From positions 1-17,231 of the forward strand of contig JAGLTN010000026.1 of the NCBI GenBank assembly GCA_023135255.1: a stretch of 17,231 nt of DNA, in the 5' to 3' direction. The translations under genes were made by a program, and so were the position numbers. Each line of letters opens with the position of its first letter. The stretch's first letter is position 1. Of the stretch, positions 1-8,141 are shown piece by piece. The notes beneath the pieces were generated by a model, which did no database searches, had not been told where the DNA came from, and was given only the letters and a program-made list of their open reading frames with translations. Source of the stretch: Planctomycetota bacterium (lineage in GTDB: Bacteria > Planctomycetota > Phycisphaerae > Sedimentisphaerales > Anaerobacaceae).

Positions 1-41
1 AATTCAATTGGGATCAGTATATAAAATGAAAGGAATAAAAA

Positions 42-341
42 ATGGCAGGTACTAACGTTATAATTATTGCAAAAGCCAAGGCAAAACCAGGGATGGAAGA
101 GGAAGTTAAAAAAGAACTGATGGCTTTGATAGGACCAACCAGGAGCGAAGAGGGATGTGTGCAATACAATCTCCATCAGTCCGCAGATAATCCATCGGTG
201 TTTATGTTCTATGAAAACTGGATAAGCCAGGAAGCTTTCAATGAGCACATACAGACTATGCACTTGCAGTCGCTTTTAAATAAGGCAGATGAACTATTTG
301 CTGAGCCTTTAGATGTTACGCCTTGGGAAATTATAGACTGA
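42..341 (+). CDS. ABM-domain (antibiotic biosynthesis monooxygenase-like) protein
   Basis: A 99-residue single-domain protein of the ABM/YgiN dimeric alpha-beta barrel superfamily. Visible family marks are a first beta strand rich in Ile/Val (residues 5-10), the EEGC segment (36-39) followed by YNLH (42-45), then FMFYENW (54-60) and the FNEH..TMH helix (66-74). Family members are small cytosolic proteins that oxidise quinols or polyphenols or degrade heme, often without a cofactor; many have no known substrate. The start is supported by AAAGGA about 7 bases upstream of the ATG. It is the first complete gene of a five-gene operon that ends with a rhamnosidase, and the next gene starts 18 bases after its stop. 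A role in oxidising an aromatic aglycone would fit the neighbours but is inference. The family call is solid and the substrate is unknown. Confidence 0.9.
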   Translation: MAGTNVIIIAKAKAKPGMEEEVKKELMALIGPTRSEEGCVQYNLHQSADNPSVFMFYENWISQEAFNEHIQTMHLQSLLNKADELFAEPLDVTPWEIID

Positions 342-359
342 AGCTGAAAGGGCAAGGCA

Positions 360-1385
360 ATGAACAGTCGTGAGCGTATAAAAACTATTATAGCAGGCGG
401 TGAGCCTGACAGATGCGGATTTTGGCTTGGCAACCCGGATCCCGCGACCTGGCCAATACTGCATAAATATTTCGGTACTGAAACACAAGAACAGCTTAGA
501 CTAAAACTCAACGATGATTTCAGATGGATATGCCCGCAGTGGGATTTGGATTGCTATAAAGACCCGCAAGGCAAGCCAATGTTTGATCTGGGGCTTTCAG
601 AAAACAAAGAATCTCTCGGCCAACCCGGCCCTTTCGCCGATACAAAAAATATCAGCGAAATTGAAGATTACCGCTGGCCTGATGCGAAATATCTCGATTT
701 TTCAGGTTGGGATGAAAAAATAAAACAATATGAAGGCTTTTATATCGCAAGCGGCTTTTGGACATGCTTTTATCATAACCTTATGGACATGTTCGGCATG
801 GAAAGCTATCTAATAAATATGTTCCTCAACAAAGAATTGCTCCACTATGTCACCGACAAGGTGTGTCAATTTTACTATGATGCCAATGAAAAATTCTTTG
901 ACGTAGCCGGTAATACAATAGATGCCCTGTTTTTTGGTAACGATTTTGGGACACAGCTTGACCTTATCTGCGGCCTGGAACAATTTGACGAGTTTATATT
1001 GCCTTGGTTCAGGAAATTCACAGAGCAGTCGCACCGGCGAGGCTATCAGACGATACTGCATTCCTGCGGATCGGTCTTCAAGGTTATAGACAGACTTATA
1101 GATATGGAAACTGATTGTCTGCACCCGCTTCAGGCAAAGGCAGCAAATATGAATGCTGAAAATCTTGCTAAACATTTTAAAGGCAAAATAGCATTTCTCG
1201 GTGGAATTGATACACAAGATTTACTCGTAAACGGCACAGCCGATGAAGTAAAGCAGGATGTTCTGAGAGTTAAAAAAGCTTTTGGCTCTTTTATAATCAG
1301 TCCGAGTCATGAAGCAGTGCTTGCTAATGTACCTCCTGAAAATATTGAAGCAATGGCGGAGGTTTCGCTGAGAGAGCTTATATAA
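360..1385 (+). CDS. Uroporphyrinogen decarboxylase-family (MtaA/CmuA-like) protein
   Basis: A 341-residue protein with the full-length URO-D TIM-barrel pattern. It opens with MNSRERIKTII and an EPDR motif, has HSCGS at 234-238, the FLGGIDTQ strand near 280-287, and ends with PSHEAVLANVPPENIEAM. It is not a heme-pathway HemE. This subgroup resembles the corrinoid methyltransferases MtaA and CmuA, which move methyl groups between a corrinoid protein and a thiol acceptor. In MtaA-type enzymes His-x-Cys plus a later Cys bind zinc. Here H234 and C236 are present, but the later position reads Ser-His (S316, H317) instead of Cys, so zinc binding may use H317 or differ. An AAAGGG site precedes the ATG. 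No corrinoid protein is encoded in the window, so a demethylation role is inferred from family only. Confidence 0.93.
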   Translation: MNSRERIKTIIAGGEPDRCGFWLGNPDPATWPILHKYFGTETQEQLRLKLNDDFRWICPQWDLDCYKDPQGKPMFDLGLSENKESLGQPGPFADTKNISEIEDYRWPDAKYLDFSGWDEKIKQYEGFYIASGFWTCFYHNLMDMFGMESYLINMFLNKELLHYVTDKVCQFYYDANEKFFDVAGNTIDALFFGNDFGTQLDLICGLEQFDEFILPWFRKFTEQSHRRGYQTILHSCGSVFKVIDRLIDMETDCLHPLQAKAANMNAENLAKHFKGKIAFLGGIDTQDLLVNGTADEVKQDVLRVKKAFGSFIISPSHEAVLANVPPENIEAMAEVSLRELI

Positions 1386-1402
1386 AAAGCAAAAGGTGAA
1401 AA

Positions 1403-2317
1403 ATGGTCAATATGAAATATCTATGGCATAAAAAAGTCAAAATAAGGCTGATGGTCTTTGTGATTTCAATTTGCATTTTCACGCTGTTCTTTTATTTTCA
1501 CTCACACGGGCAAGAAATAAAGATAAAAATTGACAACTCCGCAGTAAAACTAAATGTGATGTCGTTTAATATTCGCTACGGCACAGCAGAAGATGGAGAA
1601 AACAGCTGGCAAAATCGAAAGGAAATACTGTTCGGCTTTCTAAAACTGCATAGCTCTGACATTATAGGTATGCAGGAGGTTTTGAACTTTCAGCTTGAAG
1701 AAATAAAAATCGAACTGGCAGGCTACAAACATCTCGGCATAGGCAGAGATGGTGAAACTAAGGGTGAATACTCGCCGATACTATACAAACACGATAAATA
1801 TCGAGTGTCAGACAGCGGGACATTCTGGCTTAGCGCTACGCCTGATATTGTCGGTTCAATTACCTGGGGCAATGCCTGCACAAGAATCTGCTCGTGGGCT
1901 AAATTTGAAGACAAAAGAACTATGCAGGAATTTTATTTTTATAACCTGCACCTTGACCATGTTTCGCAACCGAGCAGAGAAAAAAGCATAGACCTTCTCC
2001 TCAGCAAAATCAAAAAAGATAAGCCTTTGATAATAGTGGGCGACTTTAATGCAGGCGAAAAAAATCCTGCTATTTTAAAATTGAAATCAGCGGGTCTGGC
2101 TGATACTTATCGTCAAATACATAAGCAGGAAACTAAAGTAAAAACATTTCATAATTTTACCGGGAAAACTCAAGGCAATAAAATAGACTATGTCTTTGTT
2201 TCTGAGAATATTCAAACTATAGATGCCAGGATATTGCATTACAAGACGGACGGCAGGTATCCCTCAGACCATTTTCCGGTAACTGCTAAGATCATTTTAA
2301 GCTATAAAAAAGACTAA
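1403..2317 (+). CDS. Membrane-anchored endonuclease/exonuclease/phosphatase family protein
   Basis: A 304-residue EEP-fold enzyme with an N-terminal hydrophobic segment (about residues 14-32) that acts as an uncleaved signal anchor or a signal peptide, placing the catalytic domain outside the cytoplasm. The expected active-site residues are all visible: N56 in SFNIRYG, E92 in MQEV, H183 in NLHLDH, D214 and N216 in GDFNAG, and D289-H290 in SDHFP. The family uses a divalent metal to cleave phosphodiesters or phosphomonoesters (nucleases, sphingomyelinases, inositol phosphatases). The substrate here cannot be read from sequence, but export argues for scavenging of extracellular phosphoesters and against DNA repair. 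AAAAGGTG precedes the ATG. A second in-frame ATG nine bases later is possible. It lies 17 bases after the URO-D gene in the same operon. Confidence 0.93.
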   Translation: MVNMKYLWHKKVKIRLMVFVISICIFTLFFYFHSHGQEIKIKIDNSAVKLNVMSFNIRYGTAEDGENSWQNRKEILFGFLKLHSSDIIGMQEVLNFQLEEIKIELAGYKHLGIGRDGETKGEYSPILYKHDKYRVSDSGTFWLSATPDIVGSITWGNACTRICSWAKFEDKRTMQEFYFYNLHLDHVSQPSREKSIDLLLSKIKKDKPLIIVGDFNAGEKNPAILKLKSAGLADTYRQIHKQETKVKTFHNFTGKTQGNKIDYVFVSENIQTIDARILHYKTDGRYPSDHFPVTAKIILSYKKD

Positions 2318-2332
2318 TACAGATGAAAAATT

Positions 2333-2342
2333 GAGAGGAAAG
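2333..2342 (+). promoter_or_regulatory. Ribosome binding site deciding the PPC gene start
   Basis: GAGAGGAAAG sits just upstream of the ATG at 2346. The reading frame extends back to a TTG at 2331, but that would place the SD inside the coding region and leave the TTG without its own site, so the ATG is preferred. Confidence 0.7.
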
Positions 2343-2345
2343 AAA

Positions 2346-2783
2346 ATGCAATACGCAACAGGACAGGCTGGAAGAATAATCGCAGCCAGGCTATTTGAAG
2401 GCGAAGATGTCTATGAGTGTATCGAATCTATCGCTGGGAAAGAAAACATCAAATGCGCGAGCGTATTAATAACCGGCGGTTTTCGCAAGGCTGATGTGGT
2501 TGTTGGGCCTGAGGAGGAAACACCCAAAATAGTGCCGAAAATTATGCACTTTACTGGTCCGGGAGAAGTGCTCGGCGTAGGAACCTTGTATAATGATGAC
2601 AAAGGACCAAAACTTCATTTACATGCCGCTATCGGCAAAAACGGTGAAAGCCTTGTCGGCTGTCCACGCATAGATGCTAAAACATTTCTTATTCTTGAAG
2701 TTACCATAATCGAAATAACAGGTATTGATGCAGCGAGAAAGTTTGATAAGAAAATTGGGCTTAACCTGCTGAATATCGAATAA
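2346..2783 (+). CDS. PPC/DUF296 domain protein
   Basis: A 145-residue single-domain protein matching the PPC (DUF296) family, the fold of plant AHL proteins and of stand-alone bacterial and archaeal proteins. Visible marks are AARLFEGEDVYECIESIA near the N-terminus, the ITGGF segment, the GEVLGVGTL strand and LHLHAAIGKNG with H91 and H93, a pair that binds metal in some prokaryotic members. Stand-alone members are often annotated as DNA-binding proteins with a PD1-like motif, but there is no AT-hook here and DNA binding is doubtful. The protein has no signal peptide and is predicted to be cytosolic. It is the fourth gene of the operon, 14 bases before the rhamnosidase. Its role in this context is unknown. 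Confidence 0.88.
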   Translation: MQYATGQAGRIIAARLFEGEDVYECIESIAGKENIKCASVLITGGFRKADVVVGPEEETPKIVPKIMHFTGPGEVLGVGTLYNDDKGPKLHLHAAIGKNGESLVGCPRIDAKTFLILEVTIIEITGIDAARKFDKKIGLNLLNIE

Positions 2784-2797
2784 ACCGGAGCACAAAA

Positions 2798-5452
2798 ATG
2801 GGTAGTGACATATCACGACGAAGTTTTTTAAAAACAACCGCATACACAACTTCTGCAATAGCTTTTCTATCTACGGGAAAGCTTGAAGGAGGAAATTATT
2901 TAATGAAAAATAACATCTGCAATTTTTCTAATCCTTTTAGGATGCCTAAACCTTTGGATGACTTGAAACCTGCGAAATGGATATGGTTTCAGTCGAGGAG
3001 AACTCTGGCTAATACTTTTGTTTTGTTTAGAAAAAATATTAATATTGCTGATAAAGTAAAAAAGGCTACCGGTTGGGTAGTTGCCGACAGCCGATACCTT
3101 CTTGAAGTTAATGGCCAGAGAGTTCAATGGGGGCCTGCGCCTTGTGATCCGAGGTATGTAGAAGCGGATCCTGTTGATTTGACAGGTATTCTTAAAGAAG
3201 GTGACAATACTATCGGTGCGAAGGTACTTTTCTATGGCCATGGCGATGGGACGAGTCCTGCGGGTAAACCGGGGTTTTTGTTCTATCTTGAAATAGAATA
3301 TTCTAACGGCCAAGTGGAAAAAATCGTTAGTAACAGTTCGTGGCAAAGTCACTTAGCAAGGGCCTGGAGGCCGGGCCAATATAAACGTTGGTATCTGCGA
3401 TCTTTGCAGGAAGAATTTGACGCGAGGCTTTATCCTTATGGTTTTTCTAAGCCTGGGTTTGAACCGGATGGCAGATGGCAGGGGGCAATGGAGCTGAACT
3501 GCCCTGCTGATAAGCCTGCGGTTTGTTCAAATTACCCCGAATATCTGCACGAAATCAAAGGCGACCCGGATATATGCATGCTGCTTCGGAGGCAGGTTCC
3601 GATGTTGAATGAATATATCCAACCGACAAAACAACTCACTGAATCAATGTGGATAAACTGGAAGAAACCGGCTGAGGATTATTTCGATTTTGGAAGTGAT
3701 AATTGTTTTACTGTTGACAAAAAAGAATCTGCTAAAAAAATTGGCGAGAATTGCTGGCAGATTAACTTCGGGCATAACCAGGATGAAAAAGCAGCAGCAT
3801 TGACTTTTGAATTTGATGAACAAATCGTAGGCTGGCCTATGTTTACGATAGAAGCAAGTGCGGGGACAACCATTGAATTAATGATGCAGGAATCGCATGA
3901 ACCCGGCAATAAAACATTGTTAAATACACATCATAATTCATGGTCGAGATTTATCTGCAAAGAAGGAATAAACAATTTCGAGGCGTTCGATTTTGAATCG
4001 TGCCGATGGTTGCAGCTTCACATACGAAATGCTAAAGGCAAAGTTATAATTTCAAAACCTGCGATGCGAAGAAGAATTTTCCCATGGCCCGAAAATGCGG
4101 AAATAAAAGTTAATGAACCAAAACTTGCGAAACTTATAGAAGCAACGATAAACACTCTCGATAACAGTGCACAGGAAAACTGCGTTGACGGGATGGGGCG
4201 TGAACGACAACAGTACAGCGGTGATTGCGGCCATCAGCTGCATCCTATCTGGTTTATGTACGGCGAAAAAAGGCTTCCAGCGAGATATCTGCGCACTTTC
4301 AGTCATGGGATTACTAAGGGGGGGTATTTTCTGGACTGCTGGCCTGCGTTTGACCGGCTTAACAGGATAATGTTTCGCGAAATCGATATGGCGAGTTGGG
4401 GGCCGATCCTCGATCACGGAGTAGGGTTCAACTTCGACTGCTATTATCACTATTTGTACACATCAGATCTGACAGCATTAGAAGAAATATATCCCAGGCT
4501 CGTCAAATTTGCAGGCTATCTTAAATCAATCCAACAGCAAGACGGTTTGCTGCCTGTAGATGATATAGGTGTGCCTTGCGTTTGGATAGATCATAGCGGC
4601 TTTGAAAAACAAAGCCATAAAATGTGCAGTTTTAATCTGTACGCCTGTGCTATGCTGAAGTATGCCTTTGGGCCTCTTGCAAAAGCTTTCGGCGATAAGA
4701 AACAACAAAAATTCGCTGCTGAATTCAGCAAACAAATCCACAAGGCGGCTGTTAAGAACTTCTGGTCAGATAAACACAAGATGTTCATCGACAATTTGCC
4801 CTGGTTAAAAAGTGAAAAAAATATCAGAACCCACGACCGGACATTATCAACTGCGATCCTTTACGACTTATGCCCAAATAATAATACAAAAGCATCAGTA
4901 AAAACCATAACAGACTGCCCCGATAGTATGGGGTTCAGCTATCCAGCCAATGCGGGCTGGCGATTATGGGCGCTTGGCAAAGCTGGTAAAAGCGAAACGG
5001 TTCTCAATGATCTGCGGACAAGATGGGCAAATATGGATTCTGTAAAACTTAACAATACTATTTCTGAGGATTGGACAGTCAGACCTGACAGCTCAAGCCA
5101 GTGGAGCCATTGTGCGGTTGCTCCTTTATATGTTCTTTATATGAGCATCGCAGGGATCATGCCTTTGGAGCCTGGCTTTGGCAGGTGCCAGATCAAGCCT
5201 TTACTTGCAGACCTGGAGCAACTTGAGTTGACGGCCCGGACAGTGCGAGGAGATTTGATTTTTGCAGCTAATGGTAAGTTTTCAAACAGATATCTGAGTG
5301 TAACAATGCCTGCGGGATGCGTTGGCAGATTGGTGGTTGATAAAAGAGAAAAATTGCAATTGAAAAAAGAGATTGGCAAAGCTGAAGATAATATGACTTA
5401 TTATATTTTACCTGCGGGAAAGACCTCTACTTTTACTTTAAAGTATACGTAG
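2798..5452 (+). CDS. Tat-exported alpha-L-rhamnosidase, GH78-like
   Basis: An 884-residue secreted glycosidase. The N-terminus carries a twin-arginine signal, SRRSFLK at residues 6-12, followed by a hydrophobic stretch. An N-terminal beta domain of the bacterial rhamnosidase type follows (KWIWF onward, about residues 60-210), with further beta modules and an (alpha/alpha)6 catalytic barrel. The barrel has the GH78 acid motif in the form DGMGRERQQYSGD (D464, E469, D476). The second catalytic Glu is probably E757 in TISEDW, followed by QWSH (H771) and a short C-terminal beta domain after IAGI.PLEPGF. GH78 enzymes hydrolyse terminal alpha-L-rhamnose from polysaccharides, saponins or flavonoid glycosides. 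CGGAG precedes the ATG. It is last in its operon, and its TAG stop lies only 8 bases from the end of a convergent gene with no hairpin between. The family call is strong and the natural substrate is unknown. Confidence 0.93.
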   Translation: MGSDISRRSFLKTTAYTTSAIAFLSTGKLEGGNYLMKNNICNFSNPFRMPKPLDDLKPAKWIWFQSRRTLANTFVLFRKNINIADKVKKATGWVVADSRYLLEVNGQRVQWGPAPCDPRYVEADPVDLTGILKEGDNTIGAKVLFYGHGDGTSPAGKPGFLFYLEIEYSNGQVEKIVSNSSWQSHLARAWRPGQYKRWYLRSLQEEFDARLYPYGFSKPGFEPDGRWQGAMELNCPADKPAVCSNYPEYLHEIKGDPDICMLLRRQVPMLNEYIQPTKQLTESMWINWKKPAEDYFDFGSDNCFTVDKKESAKKIGENCWQINFGHNQDEKAAALTFEFDEQIVGWPMFTIEASAGTTIELMMQESHEPGNKTLLNTHHNSWSRFICKEGINNFEAFDFESCRWLQLHIRNAKGKVIISKPAMRRRIFPWPENAEIKVNEPKLAKLIEATINTLDNSAQENCVDGMGRERQQYSGDCGHQLHPIWFMYGEKRLPARYLRTFSHGITKGGYFLDCWPAFDRLNRIMFREIDMASWGPILDHGVGFNFDCYYHYLYTSDLTALEEIYPRLVKFAGYLKSIQQQDGLLPVDDIGVPCVWIDHSGFEKQSHKMCSFNLYACAMLKYAFGPLAKAFGDKKQQKFAAEFSKQIHKAAVKNFWSDKHKMFIDNLPWLKSEKNIRTHDRTLSTAILYDLCPNNNTKASVKTITDCPDSMGFSYPANAGWRLWALGKAGKSETVLNDLRTRWANMDSVKLNNTISEDWTVRPDSSSQWSHCAVAPLYVLYMSIAGIMPLEPGFGRCQIKPLLADLEQLELTARTVRGDLIFAANGKFSNRYLSVTMPAGCVGRLVVDKREKLQLKKEIGKAEDNMTYYILPAGKTSTFTLKYT

Positions 5453-5460
5453 TAACAGCA

Positions 5461-5937
5461 TTAACCTTTTGCTTTTTTCTTTGGCTGTTTTTTGACAGGA
5501 CTAAAGCAGATGAAAGATATCAGCACCAAGGACGCGCCAGCCAAAAACAACCCTATCCTCCTGCGAGGCTCGTTGCAGCGGACGATAAACTCCGGGATTG
5601 TTTTCTTCTTTTCTATCTCTTTCTGCTGTTTTGCTAATGTAATCTTTGCTGCCTGGAGTTCGTTGGCAGTCAGCTTCGGATAGACTGTGTCAGGCTCATT
5701 AACATCACCACCCATAGTAACAGCAACAATCCTTTTTATCAGATTAGGGTCGTCCTGACGCTGTTTGAGCAGTTCCTCGTAATCAGATATCAGAGATTCG
5801 AGCTTTTCAACCGAGTCTGTTGATTCTTCCAGCAGTTGAGTATTTTCGAAATACTTCACCAGCTCTCGGCTTAGAATCGCCCCGCACAAGGCAGTCGCCC
5901 CGACAGTAAAAAAGACTATAAACAGAATATCTCTCAT
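5461..5937 (-). CDS. Small two-TM coiled-coil membrane protein (hypothetical)
   Basis: A 158-residue protein with TM1 at about residues 4-23, a charged helical region likely to form coiled coil (about 25-62 and again about 90-115), TM2 at about 128-145 and a Lys-rich tail (KKQPKKKAKG) that should stay in the cytoplasm. The long middle part would then lie on one face of the membrane. I recognise no family. It follows eno, a place often held by the divisome gene ftsB, and TM plus coiled coil recalls FtsB/DivIC, but the second TM and length do not fit. The chosen ATG (5937) has no SD; a TTG two codons upstream is equally SD-less. Its ATG overlaps the TGA of an upstream mini-ORF that has a strong SD, which suggests translational coupling. 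Confidence 0.8.
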   Translation of the reverse strand: MRDILFIVFFTVGATALCGAILSRELVKYFENTQLLEESTDSVEKLESLISDYEELLKQRQDDPNLIKRIVAVTMGGDVNEPDTVYPKLTANELQAAKITLAKQQKEIEKKKTIPEFIVRCNEPRRRIGLFLAGASLVLISFICFSPVKKQPKKKAKG

Positions 5938-5969
5938 AGCCAATTCTTAAAAAATAACGGCAGATGCAA
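5934..5969 (-). CDS. Candidate 11-codon leader ORF upstream of the membrane protein
   Basis: A TTG at 5969-5967, five bases after a strong SD (GGAGGAG, 5980-5974), opens a reading frame of eleven codons (LHLPLFFKNWL) that ends at TGA 5936-5934. The stop overlaps the ATG of the downstream membrane-protein gene in an ATGA arrangement. The start lies inside the loop of the eno terminator hairpin and the frame crosses its 3' arm and T-tract, so a ribosome here would melt the terminator. Seen in sequence: SD, spacing, frame and overlap. Translation itself and any control function are inference, and the GGAGG could be chance. Confidence 0.35.
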   Translation of the reverse strand: MHLPLFFKNWL

Positions 5970-6003
5970 TCGTCTCCTCCATTGAAACTTTTACATCTGC
6001 CGT
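5946..6003 (-). terminator. Intrinsic terminator downstream of eno
   Basis: ACGGCAGATG (5957-5966) and CATCTGCCGT (5994-6003) are perfect 10-base inverted arms. Four more pairs (CAAT 5967-5970 with ATTG 5981-5984) extend the stem with a one-sided nine-base bulge. Read on the - strand, the stem begins 16 bases after the enolase stop and is followed directly by TTATTTTTTAAG, a T-tract of the correct polarity. The loop contains GGAGGAGACG, an SD-like sequence. The hairpin also lies just before the next - strand gene, so it may act as an attenuator as well as an end point. Confidence 0.75.
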
Positions 6004-6019
6004 ATATAACAATTTAACA

Positions 6020-7400
<1,381 letters not shown>

Positions 7401-7485
7401 GCATTGATTGCAGAAACCATTGCTCAAAATGCGTATAAATATGTTTAAATCCACCTCCGAACAAAACATCCGAAGATTGGGTGGT

Positions 7486-7512
7486 ATTTTAGCATCAATA
7501 TGCCGCTAAAAT
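7486..7512. repeat. 8-base inverted repeat, possible operator or hairpin
   Basis: ATTTTAGC (7486-7493) and GCTAAAAT (7505-7512) are perfect inverted arms around an 11-base loop, in the middle of the divergent intergenic region and about 25 bases upstream of the + strand promoter candidate. It could be a dimer-binding operator or simply AT-rich chance symmetry. Confidence 0.4.
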
Positions 7513-7537
7513 GGTAAAATTTTATAAAAATTCTGAT

Positions 7538-7566
7538 TTGACAAAACAATATCAGATGGGTAGTCT
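7538..7566 (+). promoter_or_regulatory. Possible sigma70-type promoter for the small-gene pair
   Basis: A perfect TTGACA (7538-7543) is followed after 17 bases by TAGTCT (7561-7566), a -10 with 3 of 6 matches. It would start transcription about 40 bases before the ATG at 7615. The -35 and spacing are convincing, the -10 is weak. Confidence 0.45.
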
Positions 7567-7614
7567 TAATGTTTTAGAGAAAGTATTTTGAATCTTTTAA
7601 TTTAGCGGAGAATT

Positions 7615-7854
7615 ATGATGGATCAGACATTCGAAGCAAATGAAGTTTTTGTGGGGTTTCACCCTGACGGCTACAAGATAGATAAAACAGCTGAACCTCT
7701 CCAGAAATACACAAAATGGCAGGTGAGTAAATCTAACAGATGGAGTAACCCAGAGCCAATAACTTTCAGAAACATGCCTGAGCATGGGTGGATAAAAAAA
7801 GACAGGTTCGACTGGGATAAGATGAGCATATCAGATGAAGTATATGCCCTCTAA
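7615..7854 (+). CDS. Small hydrophilic hypothetical protein
   Basis: A 79-residue protein with no signal peptide or TM segment, rich in charged and aromatic residues (several Trp, Lys and Asp). The sequence reads like a compact soluble domain with repeated short aromatic motifs such as FHPDGYKI, KWQVSK, HGWIKKDRFDW. I recognise no family. AGCGGAG five bases upstream supports the ATG at 7615 (a second ATG follows at once). The codon use resembles neighbouring genes, which with the SD and upstream promoter candidate argues that it is a real gene. It is followed after 35 bases by a single-TM protein gene and both are probably cotranscribed. Confidence 0.72.
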   Translation: MMDQTFEANEVFVGFHPDGYKIDKTAEPLQKYTKWQVSKSNRWSNPEPITFRNMPEHGWIKKDRFDWDKMSISDEVYAL

Positions 7855-7889
7855 AAAATTCTAAGCAAACAGCAAACAAAGGACGCATA

Positions 7890-8114
7890 ATGGAAAAGGG
7901 AATGCTGGAGCTAATAGAAATGATTCTGCGAACAACGCAATTCATCGCCATCGGTGGCGGATTAGCAATTGTATTCTTTTTTGTTTTCGCTCCGCATATC
8001 ACAGGCTCAAAGCTTATTACCAAACAGCTCGAACAACTTGAAAAACAAACAAAGAAACTAAACGAAAATATAGAAAAACTTGTAAATACAAAAAAGCAGG
8101 ATGATGATAAATAA
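7890..8114 (+). CDS. Small single-TM protein with C-terminal coiled coil
   Basis: A 74-residue protein. Residues about 17-38 form one strongly hydrophobic TM segment (rich in Gly, Ile, Phe), followed by a heptad-patterned helix at about 44-67 (KQLEQLEKQTKKLNENIEKL) and a charged tail. This layout suits a membrane-anchored oligomerising partner of another protein, but no family is recognised. AAAGGA six bases before the ATG supports the start. It is second in a two-gene unit and ends 27 bases from the convergent glycosidase gene, with no clear terminator between them. Confidence 0.78.
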   Translation: MEKGMLELIEMILRTTQFIAIGGGLAIVFFFVFAPHITGSKLITKQLEQLEKQTKKLNENIEKLVNTKKQDDDK

Positions 8115-8141
8115 GCACCACCGGGTTTTAGTTAACATCCG

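Noticed and set aside
1..29. Possible 3' end of an upstream gene (stops at 22-24 or 27-29)
   Set aside because: One frame reads FNWDQYIK and stops 12 bases before the first ATG, which fits operon spacing, but eight codons are too few to identify a gene or even to choose the frame.
810..1217. 135-codon antisense frame inside the URO-D gene
   Set aside because: The composition is that of a reverse-complement shadow (high Cys, Ile, Lys), there is no SD, and the + strand frame has strong family motifs throughout.
2331..2345. TTG start for the PPC protein
   Set aside because: It would bury the GAGAGGAAAG ribosome binding site in the coding region; the ATG at 2346 is correctly spaced.
4052..4450. 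132-codon antisense frame inside the GH78 gene
   Set aside because: It overlaps the conserved catalytic region of the rhamnosidase and carries no recognisable domain or ribosome binding site.
8115..8141. Terminator between the convergent small TM gene and the glycosidase gene
   Set aside because: Only a four-base symmetry (TAAC/GTTA) and a short T run are visible in this region, not a stable hairpin.
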